DNA from: Aquilaria yunnanensis
Taxonomy: Eukaryota > Streptophyta > Magnoliopsida > Malvales > Thymelaeaceae
Reading direction: 5' to 3'
Length of the DNA stretch: 64,000 nucleotides
Assembly (NCBI GenBank): GCA_039654915.1
Contig: CM077599.1
Span: 1,428,501-1,492,500 of the forward strand
This document shows positions 31,370-44,839 of this stretch, one piece after another. Within the stretch, counting starts at the first letter, position 1; each line of letters begins with the position of its first letter. A program made the position numbers and the translations under genes. The notes beneath the pieces are model-generated. The model was not told the origin of the DNA and made no database searches. It worked only from the letters and a program-made list of their open reading frames with translations.

Positions 31370-31990
31370 AGTCACTAACCATTTAATTTCTGCTATACTA
31401 ACAACTAACTTCACTAACCACTAACTTTTATTATTATTGTTATCACTAACATTTAATTTCTGCTATACTAACAATTAATTGTGCTAACCACTAACTTTTA
31501 TTATTATTGTTATCACTAACATTTAATTTTTGTTATACTAACAATTAATTGTGCTAACCAATAACTTTTAGTATTATTGTTATCACTAACATTTAATTTT
31601 TGTTATACTAACAATTAATTGTGCTAACCACTAACTTTTAGTATTATTGTTATCACTAACTTTTATGTTTGTTATACTAACAATTAATTGTGCTAACCAC
31701 TAACTTTTAGTATTATTGTTATCACTAACTTTTATGTTTGTTATACTAACAATTAACTGTGCTAACCACTAACTTTCATTATTATTGTTATCACTAACCA
31801 TTTAATTTTTGCTATACTAACAATTAACTGTGCTAACCACTAACTTTCATTATTATTGTTATCACTAACCATTTAATTTTTGCTATACTAACAATTAACT
31901 GTACTGACCGCTAACTTTTATTATTATTGTTGTCACTAACCATTTAATATTTGTTATACTAACAACTAACTTTACTAACTTTATTTATTG
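31370..31990. repeat. ~78-bp AT-rich minisatellite in LTR B
   Basis: Seven or so units carry TATACTAACAATTAA, TGTGCTAACCACTAACTTT and ATTATTGTTATCACTAAC. A related but irregular AACAATAATAAA/GTTAGT region lies at 55280-55680 in the right-hand LTR. Confidence 0.85.
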
Positions 31991-32110
31991 TTATTTAATT
32001 TTTCTTTATTTTATGGTTAAACTCATTTCATTTAAAGAAATTAGCCATAAAAAAATATATATGTAAAATAAATCTGAACCATGTTGTTAAGTCAAAAAAA
32101 TTGTTTTAGT

Positions 32111-32206
32111 TCATGGTATATTGGCTGGAAACTGTCTCGTGCCCGCTTTTGAGCTGCTTCACCTGGTGAAGAGGGTCTGGCTGAGTAACAACGCCCCGTA
32201 CCATGA
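32111..32206. other. 96-bp conserved island with 8-bp inverted ends
   Basis: TCATGGTA...TACCATGA ends enclose balanced-composition sequence including the hairpin CTTCAC-CTG-GTGAAG. The reverse complement at 54295-54390 is identical over all 96 bases, although the surrounding AT-rich LTR sequence is not alignable by eye. The - strand gives a 32-codon frame that starts at the terminal ATG and ends just beyond. No known family recognised. Confidence 0.7.
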
Positions 32207-32696
32207 TCAAAGATTTTTTTAAACTCTTTGATTTCTTTAAATTAGCTTCTTATTTTTTAACTAAATAAATTAAATAAATATAAAGATAAAAATCCATATT
32301 TACAATATGGATAAAATTCTTTAAAATTTCGTCAAATTCCGTGTCCAAATGACTCGGCAGAGTCTATGGTTCGGAATCAAATCTTCTGTGTCCAAATGAC
32401 TCGGCAGAGTCCATGGTTCGGAAGTATCAAATTTTATACAAATTAACTTAAAAATCCACATTTCGACTAATCCAGTTAAAATTTCTAATTTTGAAAATTA
32501 ACTGAGAATTATTTAAAAGCAAAGCAAAACAAAATTAAAATCAACTAAGGTGCCAATTTTTGGGCGTTTTAACAAAGTTGTTTTAACGTAACCGTACTCC
32601 CGATCCCCGAACTCTCGCAGACCAATTTTAAGGTGACCAATCGACCTAAGAAAACTGATTGGTGGCGACTCCTGAAAACCCGACGTTGCCACAGCT

Positions 32697-32713
32697 TGGC
32701 GACTCCACTGGGG
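32697..32713 (+). promoter_or_regulatory. Primer-binding site without an interior
   Basis: TGGCGACTCCACTGGGG comes three bases after an LTR end, in + orientation. Directly after it, at a GGGGAGCTCTGA match, the sequence enters the middle of another LTR. The element's interior has been lost. Confidence 0.8.
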
Positions 32714-34898
32714 AGCTCTGACCTCTCTCTTTCCTCACTCTGCTCTCTCTCTCCCTCACGCCATAACAGAGCTCCTTCTCATCTTCCTCTCCTTCTCACC
32801 GACTCATCTCTGACTCTCTCTAAAAACAATTCTCTCACTCTCCTCTCCCACTGACTATCTTCTCTCGTTCACCAGCTCTCTCTTTCTCCTACTCTCGCAC
32901 TCTGAGTCTCTCAACGCTCCCTCTCAGAAACTTTCTCTCTCTCTCTCGTCTCCCCTAATTCGCTACCCTGACTCGCCTGATCTTCTTTCCTTCCTTCCCC
33001 TCCACATCTTTCTCCCTCTCATCCCTTTTCTTCTCCCTCCTCTCTGCCTTTTTTTTTCCGTCGCGTTCTCCCTCCCTTTACTCGCCGCGACACCGCGTCG
33101 CGTCCTTGGCTGCCGTGCTCCCGCCACTTGCTCGCCTCCTGTTCGTACTCCAAGTTCCTCACCGCCCCTTTGCCGTCACGCCTACTCCATCGCCTCTCTC
33201 GTTCGCGCTCGCACGCCCCTGTCTCGCACGCCGTCGCGAAAACTATCACCGGTAGCCTCGCGTCGTACCAGCTTTTCCCCCCCCCCGTTCGCTGCTTTCC
33301 CCCCGTCAGGCGCTCCCTCCGTTCACCACGCCGCCAGGCGGAACCTCCTCGCGTTGCCTCCTTTCTCGCCGCCAGCCCTGTACGCCCCGTTGCTGATGAC
33401 GTCTCCAGTTCCCTCCGCCACCGAGGCCATCCCCTCGCTCCACCGCGTCGCGCCCGCTGTCGGTCTCTTTTCCCGCATCCCCCAGCCGTCGCACCAGCCA
33501 ACCTGTTCGCGCCCCCTTGCCGTCGCCACCTCTTCTATGCCACTGTCACCGTTGACAAGTCCATCTCTCTGAGATTTCGCGAAAGCAGAGTAGGAAGAAG
33601 ACAGATTTGGTCTTCACGAGAATTAAAATTTTATTTTTATTGGTATATCCCTCTTTTAGACCCTTATCTTATTATATTTTTTTCATTTTAGTTACTAACC
33701 TTCTTTATTTTGCAGATTGGTTATTAATCACTAGTATTTTATTATTTTTATTTTTTCAGTTTTTATTTATTTATTTGCTTAGGTCATGTATTAAGTTTGA
33801 CTACAAAATTCAAATATGAATTTAAATTAAAATTGTTTATTGGCTTATTTCTTTAATTTGATAAAGTCCTGAGATTTTAAGAACGTCTATATTCATGTCC
33901 GTGTGGTCTGATAAGATCTATGGTTTGGATAATAATTATTTAAAAATCTTACAAAATAATATCAAAATTGCACGTCATCTTTGTGCTTTCTTGTTTGGCT
34001 ATGTGGGATGAATTGGTAGGTATTGCTAGACTTAAATGTACAGACCAGTTAGGAAATTCACCATAAATTGTGCAGTTCGCATCTGAGGCTGAAACTTGGC
34101 ATGGCAATAGCTTTATGTGTCTAGTTTAACCGTGATTTCTGGGATTGCAATTTTGATAATCCTACGATTTTATAGATTTATTTTACTAAAGACTAGTCTG
34201 TCTGGAATCTCATCAGTAGGTCTGCACAATCATTCTTATTACGAAATTCTTGAGAAATCATCTGAATGGATTCCCATCCTATCAATTTACTGGTATGTAC
34301 ATATACATCTCTAGTTTATGTGCAATTTGACATATCATGATTTTGAGCTCTATACATTTTTTTGAAATTCATGGACTGGATGCATGTTTTTCTGGCCACC
34401 AGAGTGGGATTAGCTGAATTGCCAGAAATTGTATTATGTTGAAAAGTTAATGGCCCCCTGTCCCTTTTATCTATGAGTTTCAGCTATATGTCTTGTTAGT
34501 GGCATCAATGTATGTTCATGGATGTTTTGATTCTTTCTTTCTGAATGTTTACATGTGAGTTGCTAGGATGAATTGGATTTTTTTTTTATATAGTTGTTGA
34601 GGCCAATAACAAGGTATTCACCTTCGCTAATAGCTGATCTTCAAATGTTTGCGAAGCCTTAACGGCCCTGGAATCTGTTCATTAATTTGACATTATATCT
34701 CACCTGTATCCATTGTCTGTTGATGTGATCATGGTGAACTTATGGTCATTCTACATCATAAACCGTGTCTTTTTCACGAGGTTGCTGTTAGAAAATAATG
34801 TCTAACATTGTCTAAGTATGAGCCTACAGGGTGCAGGCAACTAAGTACAAAGATCCATGATTTCTCCAACTATTTTCAATTGCTTCTAGCTTATCTAA
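32714..34898 (+). mobile_element. Partial LTR (subtype C), + orientation
   Basis: This is the reverse complement of 41418-43602 with few changes. It contains a CT-rich leader (32714-33060), a GC-rich block (33060-33590), one segmented hairpin (about 33893) and 33950-34898. That last part has host-like, balanced, non-coding composition and may be a captured intron or UTR. It breaks at 34898 into an oppositely oriented LTR A. Confidence 0.75.
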
Positions 34899-34902
34899 AA
34901 AG

Positions 34903-37632
34903 TTATGTCCTGCCTGGATCATCCGGATATGGAAATTACTTTAATTTAATATCCAAGCCATGGATTCTAACCGAATCATCTGGACATGGATTTAATAACT
35001 TAGGACGGATTTTTAATGATTTGATACACATTTAATGCATTACAATAATTAAAATTAAACTATAAAGATAAATAAATAAATAAATACATATCAAATCAAA
35101 AATCTTATGTTATTCTCTTATGTCAATTTTATGACCAAAATTATATAGTCTTAACCTTTTTCTTCGTCTTTGATTTTCTTGAATATCTCAAAATCCAAGT
35201 TCTCTAAGGATTCGCTCAGGAAGTCAGTAGCGCAGAATACAATCATGTGGTCCCCCATGGCTTTTAGGGTCTCTTTTATGTCTTCAAAAATATCTGCGTA
35301 TCTTTTTGCACATAGAAGTTCCAGTTCAATAGTCTTATTCTGGTAGTATGGCATGGATACAATCAGTGAAGTAATGCAAGACAAATAGACGGATGACAAG
35401 GAAAACAGAAAGATCACCACCAGGTATTGCTTGCACACAATAATTCATACAACAACATAAAACTATAGAAAAAGAAAGGGTCTCCATACTCTAGGGTTGA
35501 AGGCATGAGAGTATCCACAAACTAGGTATCCCTATTAAAACTATATGCCACCGTATACAAATGATCTTTATGACTTTATAATCCTGTCACTAAATAATTT
35601 GCACAGGAAGTGCTCAATATATAACGTTAAACCCGACTATTGGAAAACCCTCCTACATAGGTTGATCAGTTAACAGAGAAGTAGGAAACTTCTAGAAGAC
35701 TACTTCATAAAGCAAAATACCGCAGGGAAAACATAAAACAAAAATCATGAGTGAAATATTTCATTCAGCAATACACAGTTATCATGGATAAACGTTCTAT
35801 ACTTATGGCCTTGACAGTTCTTAGTTCCAAGAAATTGGAATGAATAGAGAGATACTTCCGAGGAAATTGTTCAGCTCTAACGTCTGCATCTGGAACAGTT
35901 GTATTGTTCTCAGCTCGCTTCTGAAAGATGGAATAGAGTTCTTGAAGAGATCAATCCAGGCGGTTTTGGTGGGGGTGGCTCTGTGAGGGTTATTGTAGAC
36001 GAGGAGAACGCCCACGTCACCTCTGTAGTAAGCGGATCATGAAATGCTACTATGAATCAGTGTTCATTTTTTTTTTACCACCTGCAAAACACAGAAAACA
36101 GTAGAAACCACAAAAGGAATAACCATACTGCAGTATAGACTACCATATAAATAAGCAATTTAATTAATCAAGTAATCAGGAGCAGTAAAGAAAACTAACA
36201 ATCAAGCAATCACTACAATCCATATTCATCAGATCAACACAACAATCGATATTTAATTAGATCCACACAACAATTCACATTAATCAGATCTAAGCAAAAA
36301 TCGAAAAAATAAAATAAATAAAATAAATAAAGAGTTTTACTGTCAGTGACGTATATGCAAGAATAAAATATATTAATGACTTAAATGAATAAAACAAAAA
36401 GAAATAGGGGCTAAATAAGGATTTTAGCCCAAATATATATATATATATATATATAAAATAAAATAAAATAAAATAAAATTTGACTCGGTAAAAAAAATTG
36501 AAAAACGCGTAAACGCGTCTCTTTTTTTTTTTTGGCTGTCTTCGTCTTCTTCTTTTGTTTTTCCGGCGTCGGGACGGTGGCAGTGCTACAGCAAAAGGGG
36601 ACAACAAGGCGAAGGGGCGCGACGGCAGGGGACTGGAGGGGGAGACGCGATGGTGTCGCGATGAGTGGTGTCGGTGGCTAAGGAGGCTGGTGGGAGGCAA
36701 CACGGAGGCTGGCTGGAGGGGGAGAGGCACGCGCGACAGCGGAGGGCTGGAGGAGGGGGAAAGGCGCACGCGACAGGGAGCTGGAGGAGGGGGAAGGCGC
36801 ACGCGACAGGGAGCTGGAGGAGGGGGAAGGCGCACGGCGGGCTGGGCGCGGCAGGGGGCGACGCGAAGCTGGAGACGGCGAGGGAAGGAGGTGCACGCGC
36901 GCGACGTAGCGGAGGGGAGACGCGATGGGCCCAAAAACAGAGCGCGACCAGCAGGGGAGGGGCGACAGTGGAGAAGCGGCCGGAGCTGGGCGTCGGCAGG
37001 GGCGGTGCTTGAGGCGAGGGCGAGGCGCGACAGCAGGGGCGGAGCTGGCGTCTAAGAAGGGAGAATTCCTGAGACAGAGAGGGAAGAGACGAGAGTGAGA
37101 GCGGGAAGAGAAGAGAGAGAGAGAAGCGAGAGAAGAGAAAGCGTGAGAGAGAGCTGAGAGAGATCTCTGTGATTTTTTTTTGTCTATTGTCCGTGTGTTT
37201 GAATCTGTGGGAGAGAGAAGAAAGAGAGAGAAGCGTAGCAGAGAGCTCGCCGAAGGAGAAGCTGAGCCAGCCCCCCGTTTAATAATCCCCCTCAGAAGGA
37301 TCGAGAAGGGAGATATTTTTAATTTTTTATTATTATTTATTTATTTTATTATATATATATATTTTTTATTACATATATATTTTTGATTTGATTTGATTTG
37401 ATTTTTAACTAATTAATTTTTTTAATTAATTAATAATAATTTTTTTTAAACACACACAAACAGATATATATATTATTATATTTTGACTAAACTTATAAAA
37501 CAAAAATGCCCCCTCCTAAATTAATTTTTATCAATAAATATATAATATTATTTTTAATTTAATTAATTTTTAATTAATATTTTTTAATTAATTAATTTTT
37601 TTATGAAGGTCGGACGAAATTGGGTGTCAACA
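34903..37632 (-). mobile_element. Partial LTR (subtype A), - orientation, 3' LTR type
   Basis: It is collinear with 9708-12437 at offset 25195, lacks the first 456 bp, and ends TGTCAACA followed by a PPT complement. It contains exon-like fragments at 35154-35339 and 35821-36036. It is what remains of another element ('element 3') whose interior is reduced to PPT and array. Confidence 0.85.
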
Positions 37633-37697
37633 GCTGCCCCCCTTTGCATGCTTCATGGGACATGATGTATGCAAAGTAGTTACCAAATTTCGTCCGG
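37610..37697 (-). promoter_or_regulatory. Polypurine tract and hairpin, element 3
   Basis: This is the same nested inverted repeats and GGGGGG tract as at 12415-12502, offset by 25195. Confidence 0.65.
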
Positions 37698-37739
37698 CTT
37701 GGCTAAGCATTGAGAACCTTCTCGCCGCCTAAATTATAA

Positions 37740-40137
37740 GGTTAAGGAATCCTCTTTAGAATCTTGACGATAGGAAAGCTCCTATCGTTGTAAGATGGAC
37801 TGAATGATTGATTGTTTGTTTGAGGTTTAAGGAAAGGTCCTTAGAACCTCTAACGATAGGAAAGGTTCTATCGTTGTAAGATGGACTGAATGATTGATTG
37901 TTTGTTTGAGGTTTAAGGAAAGGTCCTTAGAACCTCTAACGATAGGAAAGGTTCTATCGTTGAAAGTTTGAGGTTAAGGGCCCTACCTTAGAACCTCTGC
38001 GACAAGAACTCTCTTATCGTTTAAGAAAAATTGATGATTGATTGTTTGAGGTTTAAGGAACTCTCCTTAGAACCTCGACGATAGGAACTCTTCTATCGTT
38101 GAAAGTTTGAGGTTAAGGGCCCTACCTTAGAACCTCGACGATAGGAACTCTCCTATCATTTGAAGGAAAATTGATGATTTTGAGGTTAAGGGTCCTACCT
38201 TAGAACCTCGACGATAGGAACTCTCCTATCGTTTGAAGGAAAATTGATGATTTTGAGGTTAAGGGTCCTACCTTAGAACCTCGACGATAGGAACCCTCCT
38301 ATCGTTGCAAGTTTGAGGTTAAGGGCCCTACCTTAGAACCTCGACGATAGGAACTCTCCTATCGTTTGAAGGAAAATTGATTGTTTTGAGGTTAAGGGCC
38401 CTACCTTAGAACCTCGACGATAGGAACTCTCCTATCGTTTGAAGGAAAATTGATTGTTTTGAGGTTAAGGGTCCTACCTTAGAACCTCGACGATAGGAAC
38501 TCTCCTATCATTTGAAGGAAAATTGATGATTTTGAGGTTAAGGGTCCTACCTTAGAACCTCGACGATAGGAACTCTCCTATCGTTTGAAGTAAAATTGAT
38601 TGTTTTGAGGTTAAGGGTCCTACCTTAGAACCTCGATGATAGGAACTCTCCTATTGTTTGAAGGAAAATTGATGATTTTGAGGTTAAGGGCCCTACCTTA
38701 GAACCTCGACGATAGGAACTCTCCTATCGTTTGAAGTAAAATTGATTGTTTTGAGGTTAAGGGTCCTACCTTAGAACCTCGACGATAGGAAGTCTCCTAT
38801 CATTTGAAGGAAAATTGATGATTTTGAGGTTAAGGGTCCTACCTTAGAACCTCGACGATAGGAACTCTCCTATCGTTTGAAGTAAAATTGATTGTTTTGA
38901 GGTTAAGGGTCCTACCTTAGAACCTCGATGATAGGAACTCTCCTATTGTTTGAAGGAAAATTGATGATTTTGAGGTTAAGGGCCCTACCTTAGAACCTCG
39001 ACGATAGGAACTCTCCTATCGTTTGAAGTAAAATTGATTGTTTTGAGGTTAAGGGTCCTACCTTAGAACCTCGACGATAGGAAGTCTCCTATCATTTGAA
39101 GGAAAATTGATGATTTTGAGGTTAAGGGTCCTACCTTAGAACCTCGACGATAGGAACTCTCCTATCGTTTGAAGTAAAATTGATTGTTTTGAGGTTAAGG
39201 GTCCTACCTTAGAACCTCGACGATAGGAACTCTCCTATCATTTGAAGGAAAATTGATGATTTTGAGGTTAAGGGTCCTACCTTAGAACCTCGACGATAGG
39301 AACTCTCCTATCGTTTGAAGTAAAATTGATTGTTTTGAGGTTAAGGGTCCTACCTTAGAACCTCGATGATAGGAACTCTCCTATCATTTGAAGGAAAATT
39401 GATGATTTTGAGGTTAAGGGTCCTACCTTAGAACCTCGACGATAGGAACTCTCCTATCGTTTGAAGTAAAATTGATTGTTTTGAGGTTAAGGGTCCTACC
39501 TTAGAACCTCGATGATAGGAACTCTCCTATTGTTTGAAGGAAAATTGATGATTTTGAGGTTAAGGGCCCTACCTTAGAACCTCGACGATAGGAACTCTCC
39601 TATCGTTTGAAGTAAAATTGATTGTTTTGAGGTTAAGGGTCCTACCTTAGAACCTCGACGATAGGAAGTCTCCTATCATTTGAAGGAAAATTGATGATTT
39701 TGAGGTTAAGGGTCCTACCTTAGAACCTCGACGATAGGAACTCTCCTATCGTTTGAAGTAAAATTGATTGTTTTGAGGTTAAGGGTCCTACCTTAGAACC
39801 TCGATGATAGGAACTCTCCTATTGTTTGAAGGAAAATTGATGATTTTGAGGTTAAGGGCCCTACCTTAGAACCTCGACGATAGGAACTCTCCTATCGTTT
39901 GAAGTAAAATTGATTGTTTTGAGGTTAAGGGTCCTACCTTAGAACCTCGACGATAGGAAGTCTCCTATCATTTGAAGGAAAATTGATGATTTTGAGGTTA
40001 AGGGTCCTACCTTAGAACCTCGACGATAGGAACTCTCCTATCGTTTGAAGTAAAATTGATTGTTTTGAGGTTAAGGGTCCTACCTTAGAACCTCGACGAT
40101 AGGAACTCTCCTATCATTTGAAGGAAAATTGATGATT
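37740..40137. repeat. 73-bp tandem array of element 3
   Basis: About 32 units. The first kilobase or so is collinear with the start of the element 1 array; later the order of variant units differs, as expected from unequal exchange. The array is cut at 40137-40145, where element 2's LTR starts after ATTTTATTAGC. Confidence 0.9.
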
Positions 40138-40145
40138 TTATTAGC

Positions 40146-41015
40146 TGTGGCAACGTGCGGGCCGTTTTCGGGAGTCGCCACCAATCAGTTTTCTTAGGTC
40201 GATTGGTCACCTTAAAATTGGTCTGCGAGAGTTCGGGGATCGGGAGTACGGTTACGCTAAAACAATATTGTTATAGCGCCCAAAATTGGCACCTTAGTTG
40301 ATTTTAATTTTGTTTTACTTTGCTTTTAAATAATTTTTAGTTAACTTAGAAATTTTAACTGAATTAGTCGAAATGTGGATTTTTAAGTTAATTTGTATAG
40401 AATTTTATACTTCCGAACCATGGACTCTGCCGAGTCATTTGGACACGGAAGATTTGGATTCCGAACCATGGACTCTGCCGAGTCATTTGGACACGGAATT
40501 TGACGAAATTTTAATCAATTAATCCATATCGTAAATATGGATTTTTATCTTTTTATTTAATTTATTTATTTTAAAAGATTTTATATTTCTCCAAGCCATG
40601 AATCCTACCGGATCACCCGGACAAGGATTTTCTAATTTTAAAAATCTTAATTCTTAATTTATCAAATTATTAATTTTAATTTTATCATAAATTTTTGTGA
40701 AATCATTTGGTTATGATTGATTCTTATTTATAGAAAAAAAAGGTTAAATTTTATTATTTAAAGGAATTAAAAAGATAAGTTTAATTCTTTTGTTATTTAA
40801 AAGAAATAATAAAAATATGTATTCCAAATAATGATAAAGAGTGGGGGCTTTTGTTGTAATAGAAATAATAAATATAAATAAAGTAAGGAAGTAAGATAGG
40901 TGTCTTAACCAACTAAAAATGGTACATAAATAAAATGAGGTTAATCATCCACATAAAAAAAAAAATTACAGAAAAAGTAAATAAATAAATAAAGTAGGGG
41001 CGTTTAACCATCTAC

Positions 41016-41060
<45 letters not shown>

Positions 41061-41381
41061 AGGAGGTATAACTTTCCATAGAAAAATAAATAAATGAGAA
41101 TAAAGAAGAAATAAAAATCAAATAAAAAATAAACACAAAAAAAATAGCTGTTAATAGTCTATCTGCAAAAATAAAAAGGAAGCGGTCATTTGGAGTTCAA
41201 ATCAATTAGATGGAATTTAATCATAGCAAACTGACTGGGACCATACAAACAGGGATATTAATGACATCAAAAAGTTCAACAAAAAATTTTAGTCTTATCA
41301 CAAAAAAATCTGCCTTCACAAAGATTGAGAAAAGCAAAATAGTTGGAGAACCCAGGTTTTCAGACTAACAAATCAGCAAGA

Positions 41382-41414
<33 letters not shown>

Positions 41415-44048
41415 TGAATAGATAAGCTAGAAGCAATTGAAAATAGTTGGAGAAATCATGGATCTTTGTACTTAGTTGCCTGCACCCTGTAGGCTCATAC
41501 TTAGACAATGTTAGACATTATTTTCTAACAGCAACCTCGTGAAAAAGACACGGTTTATGATGTAGAATGACCATAAGTTCACCATGATCACATCAACAGA
41601 CAATGGATACAGGTGAGATATAATGTCAAATTAATGAACAGATTCCAGGGCCGTTAAGGCTTCGCAAACATTTGAAGATCAGCTATTAGCGAAGGTGAAT
41701 ACCTTGTTATTGGCCTCAACAACTATATAAAAAAAAAATCCAATTCATCCTAGCAACTCACATGTAAACATTCAGAAAGAAAGAATCAAAACATCCATGA
41801 ACATACATTGATGCCACTAACAAGACATATAGCTGAAACTCATAGATAAAAGGGACAGGGGGCCATTAACTTTTCAACATAATACAATTTCTGGCAATTC
41901 AGCTAATCCCACTCTGGTGGCCAGAAAAACATGCATCCAGTCCATGAATTTCAAAAAAATGTATAGAGCTCAAAATCATGATATGTCAAATTGCACATAA
42001 ACTAGAGATGTATATGTACATACCAGTAAATTGATAGGATGGGAATCCATTCAGATGATTTCTCAAGAATTTCGTAATAAGAATGATTGTGCAGACCTAC
42101 TGATGAGATTCCAGACAGACTAGTCTTTAGTAAAATAAATCTATAAAATCGTAGGATTATCAAAATTGCAATCCCAGAAATCACGGTTAAACTAGACACA
42201 TAAAGCTATTGCCATGCCAAGTTTCAGCCTCAGATGCGAACTGCACAATTTATGGTGAATTTCCTAACTGGTCTGTACATTTAAGTCTAGCAATACCTAC
42301 CAATTCATCCCACATAGCCAAACAAGAAAGCACAAAGATGACGTGCAATTTTGATATTATTTTGTAAGATTTTTAAATAATTATTATCCAAACCATAGAT
42401 CTTATCAGACCACACGGACATGAATATAGACGTTCTTAAAATCTCAGGACTTTATCAAATTAAAGAAATAAGCCAATAAACAATTTTAATTTAAATTCAT
42501 ATTTGAATTTTGTAGTCAAACTTAATACATGACCTAAGCAAATAAATAAATAAAAACTGAAAAAATAAAAATAATAAAATACTAGTGATTAATAACCAAT
42601 CTGCAAAATAAAGAAGGTTAGTAACTAAAATGAAAAAAATATAATAAGATAAGGGTCTAAAAGAGGGATATACCAATAAAAATAAAATTTTAATTCTCGT
42701 GAAGACCAAATCTGTCTTCTTCCTACTCTGCTTTCGCGAAATCTCAGAGAGATGGACTTGTCAACGGTGACAGTGGCATAGAAGAGGTGGCGACGGCAAG
42801 GGGGCGCGAACAGGTTGGCTGGTGCGACGGCTGGGAGATGCGGGAAAAGAGACCGACAGCGGGCGCGACGCGGTGGAGCGAGGGGATGGCCTCGGTGGCG
42901 GAGGGAACTGGAGACGTCATCAGCAACGGGGCGTACAGGGCTGGCGGCGAGAAAGGAGGCAACGCGAGGAGGTTCCGCCTGGCGGCGTGGTGAACGGAGG
43001 GAGCGCCTGACGGGGGGAAAGCAGCGAACGGGGGGGGGGAAAAGCTGGTACGACGCGAGGCTACCGGTGATAGTTTTCGCGACGGCGTGCGAGACAGGGG
43101 CGTGCGAGCGCGAACGAGAGAGGCGATGGAGTAGGCGTGACGGCAAAGGGGCGGTGAGGAACTTGGAGTACGAACAGGAGGCGAGCAAGTGGCGGGAGCA
43201 CGGCAGCCAAGGACGCGACGCGGTGTCGCGGCGAGTAAAGGGAGGGAGAACGCGACGGAAAAAAAAAGGCAGAGAGGAGGGAGAAGAAAAGGGATGAGAG
43301 GGAGAAAGATGTGGAGGGGAAGGAAGGAAAGAAGATCAGGCGAGTCAGGGTAGCGAATTAGGGGAGACGAGAGAGAGAGAGAAAGTTTCTGAGAGGGAGC
43401 GTTGAGAGACTCAGAGTGCGAGAGTAGGAGAAAGAGAGAGCTGGTGAACGAGAGAAGATAGTCAGTGGGAGAGGAGAGTGAGAGAATTGTTTTTAGAGAG
43501 AGTCAGAGATGAGTCGGTGAGAAGGAGAGGAAGATGAGAAGGAGCTCTGTTATGGCGTGAGGGAGAGAGAGAGCAGAGTGAGGAAAGAGAGAGATCAGAG
43601 TTACCAGGGGAGAGACAGAATGAGTTGTGCTGAGCGTGAGAGAGAAGAAAGAAATTTGGGCCCAGAGAGAGAGAACCCCGTGAGAGGGAGAGAAGATAAG
43701 ATTTTCTCTCCAATTATAGAGGCCTAGAGCCTTCTAAAAATATCCCAGCCTTTCCCCAGGAAGGCTCAGCTGGGGAAGGAATTTTCTGTTTTTAATTTTA
43801 ATTTTTTTTTTAATTTTTTTAATTAATTAATAATTAGTTAAGAAATAATTAATAATTAATTAATATTTCTAATACACACATACAGATATATATGTATACC
43901 TATATATATATTTTAACTAACACCATATGACAAAAATGTCCCCCACTAAACTAATAATATATTATTTTTGTTAAATTAATTTTTTTAGTTAATAATTTTT
44001 AATTAATTAATTTTTTTTATAATAGTCGGACGAAATTGGGTGTCAACA
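40146..44048 (-). mobile_element. 3' LTR of element 2 (full length, 3903 bp, subtype C)
   Basis: It runs TGTGGCAACG...TGTCAACA. It contains hairpins (40408, 40456, 40588, 42385), poly-A runs (41018-41056, 41383-41411), a host-like non-coding part 41418-42370, a GC-rich block 42720-43260 and a GA-rich leader. CTATAATTGG on the - strand near 43708-43719 is TATA-like. It inserts into a 73-bp array on its left. It differs in length and content from the 5' LTR at 53181. Confidence 0.85.
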
Positions 44049-44113
44049 GCTGCCCCCCTTTGCATGCTTCATGGGACATGGTGTATGCAAAGTCGTTATC
44101 AAATTTCGTCCGG
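44026..44113 (-). promoter_or_regulatory. Polypurine tract and hairpin, element 2
   Basis: The PPT complement lies just after the LTR end at 44048, with outer arms CGGACGAAATT / AATTTCGTCCG and inner arms CTTTGCAT / ATGCAAAG. Confidence 0.7.
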
Positions 44114-44152
44114 CTTAGCTAGGCATTGAGAATTTTCTCATCGCCTAAACTC

Positions 44153-44835
44153 AGAGGTTAAGGAATCTTCCTTAGAGCCTCTGCGATAGGAACTCTCCTA
44201 TCATTAAAGGGAAAATTTGATAATTTTGAGGTTAAGGGTCCTACCTTAGAACCTCGACGATAGGAACTCTCCTATCGTTTGAAGGAAAATTGATGATTTT
44301 GAGGTTAAGGGTCCTACCTTAGAACCTCGACGATAGGAACTCTCCTATCGTTTGAAGGAAAATTGATGATTTTGAGGTTAAGGGTCCTACCTTAGAACCT
44401 CGACGATAGGAACTCTCCTATCGTTTGAAGGAAAATTGATTGTTTTGAGGTTAAGGGTCCTACCTTAGAACCTCGACGATAGGAACTCTCCTATCATTTG
44501 AAGGAAAATTGATGATTTTGAGGTTAAGGGTCCTACCTTAGAACCTCGACGACAGGAACTCTCCTATCGTTTGAAGGAAAATTGATGATTTTGAGGTTAA
44601 GGGTCCTACCTTAGAACCTCGACGATAGGAACTCTCCTATCGTTTGAAGGAAAATTGATGATTTTGAGGTTAAGGGCCCTACCTTAGAACCTCGACGATA
44701 GGAACTCTCCTATCGTTTGAAGAAAAATTGATGATTTGAGGTTAAGGGCCCTTCCTTAGAACCTCGACGATAGGAATTCTCCTATCGTTTGAAGGAAAAT
44801 TGATGGAATGAGGTTAAGGAAATCTCCTTGAACCT
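44153..44835. repeat. 73-bp tandem array of element 2 (short)
   Basis: About nine units, against roughly 29 in element 1. This explains most of the difference in interior length (9.1 against 10.6 kb). Confidence 0.9.
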
Positions 44836-44839
44836 CGAG

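Larger units (their letters stand above)
29339..32693 (+). mobile_element. LTR, + orientation, subtype B (3355 bp)
   Basis: It starts GTTGACACC (first T missing at the junction) and ends GTTGCCACA, followed by a PBS at 32697. It matches element 0's LTRs. Parts: TATA-like CTCTATAATTGG near 29663-29674, a CT-rich leader 29690-29860, a GC-rich block 29870-30540 with low-complexity frames, segmented hairpins (30899, 30983, 31036, 32337, 32383), a minisatellite, and a 96-bp island. Confidence 0.8.

Noticed and set aside
32111..32206. Hammerhead ribozyme, tRNA or 5S RNA in the 96-bp island
   Set aside because: No CTGATGA/GAAAC core, no tRNA arms, no 5S boxes seen.
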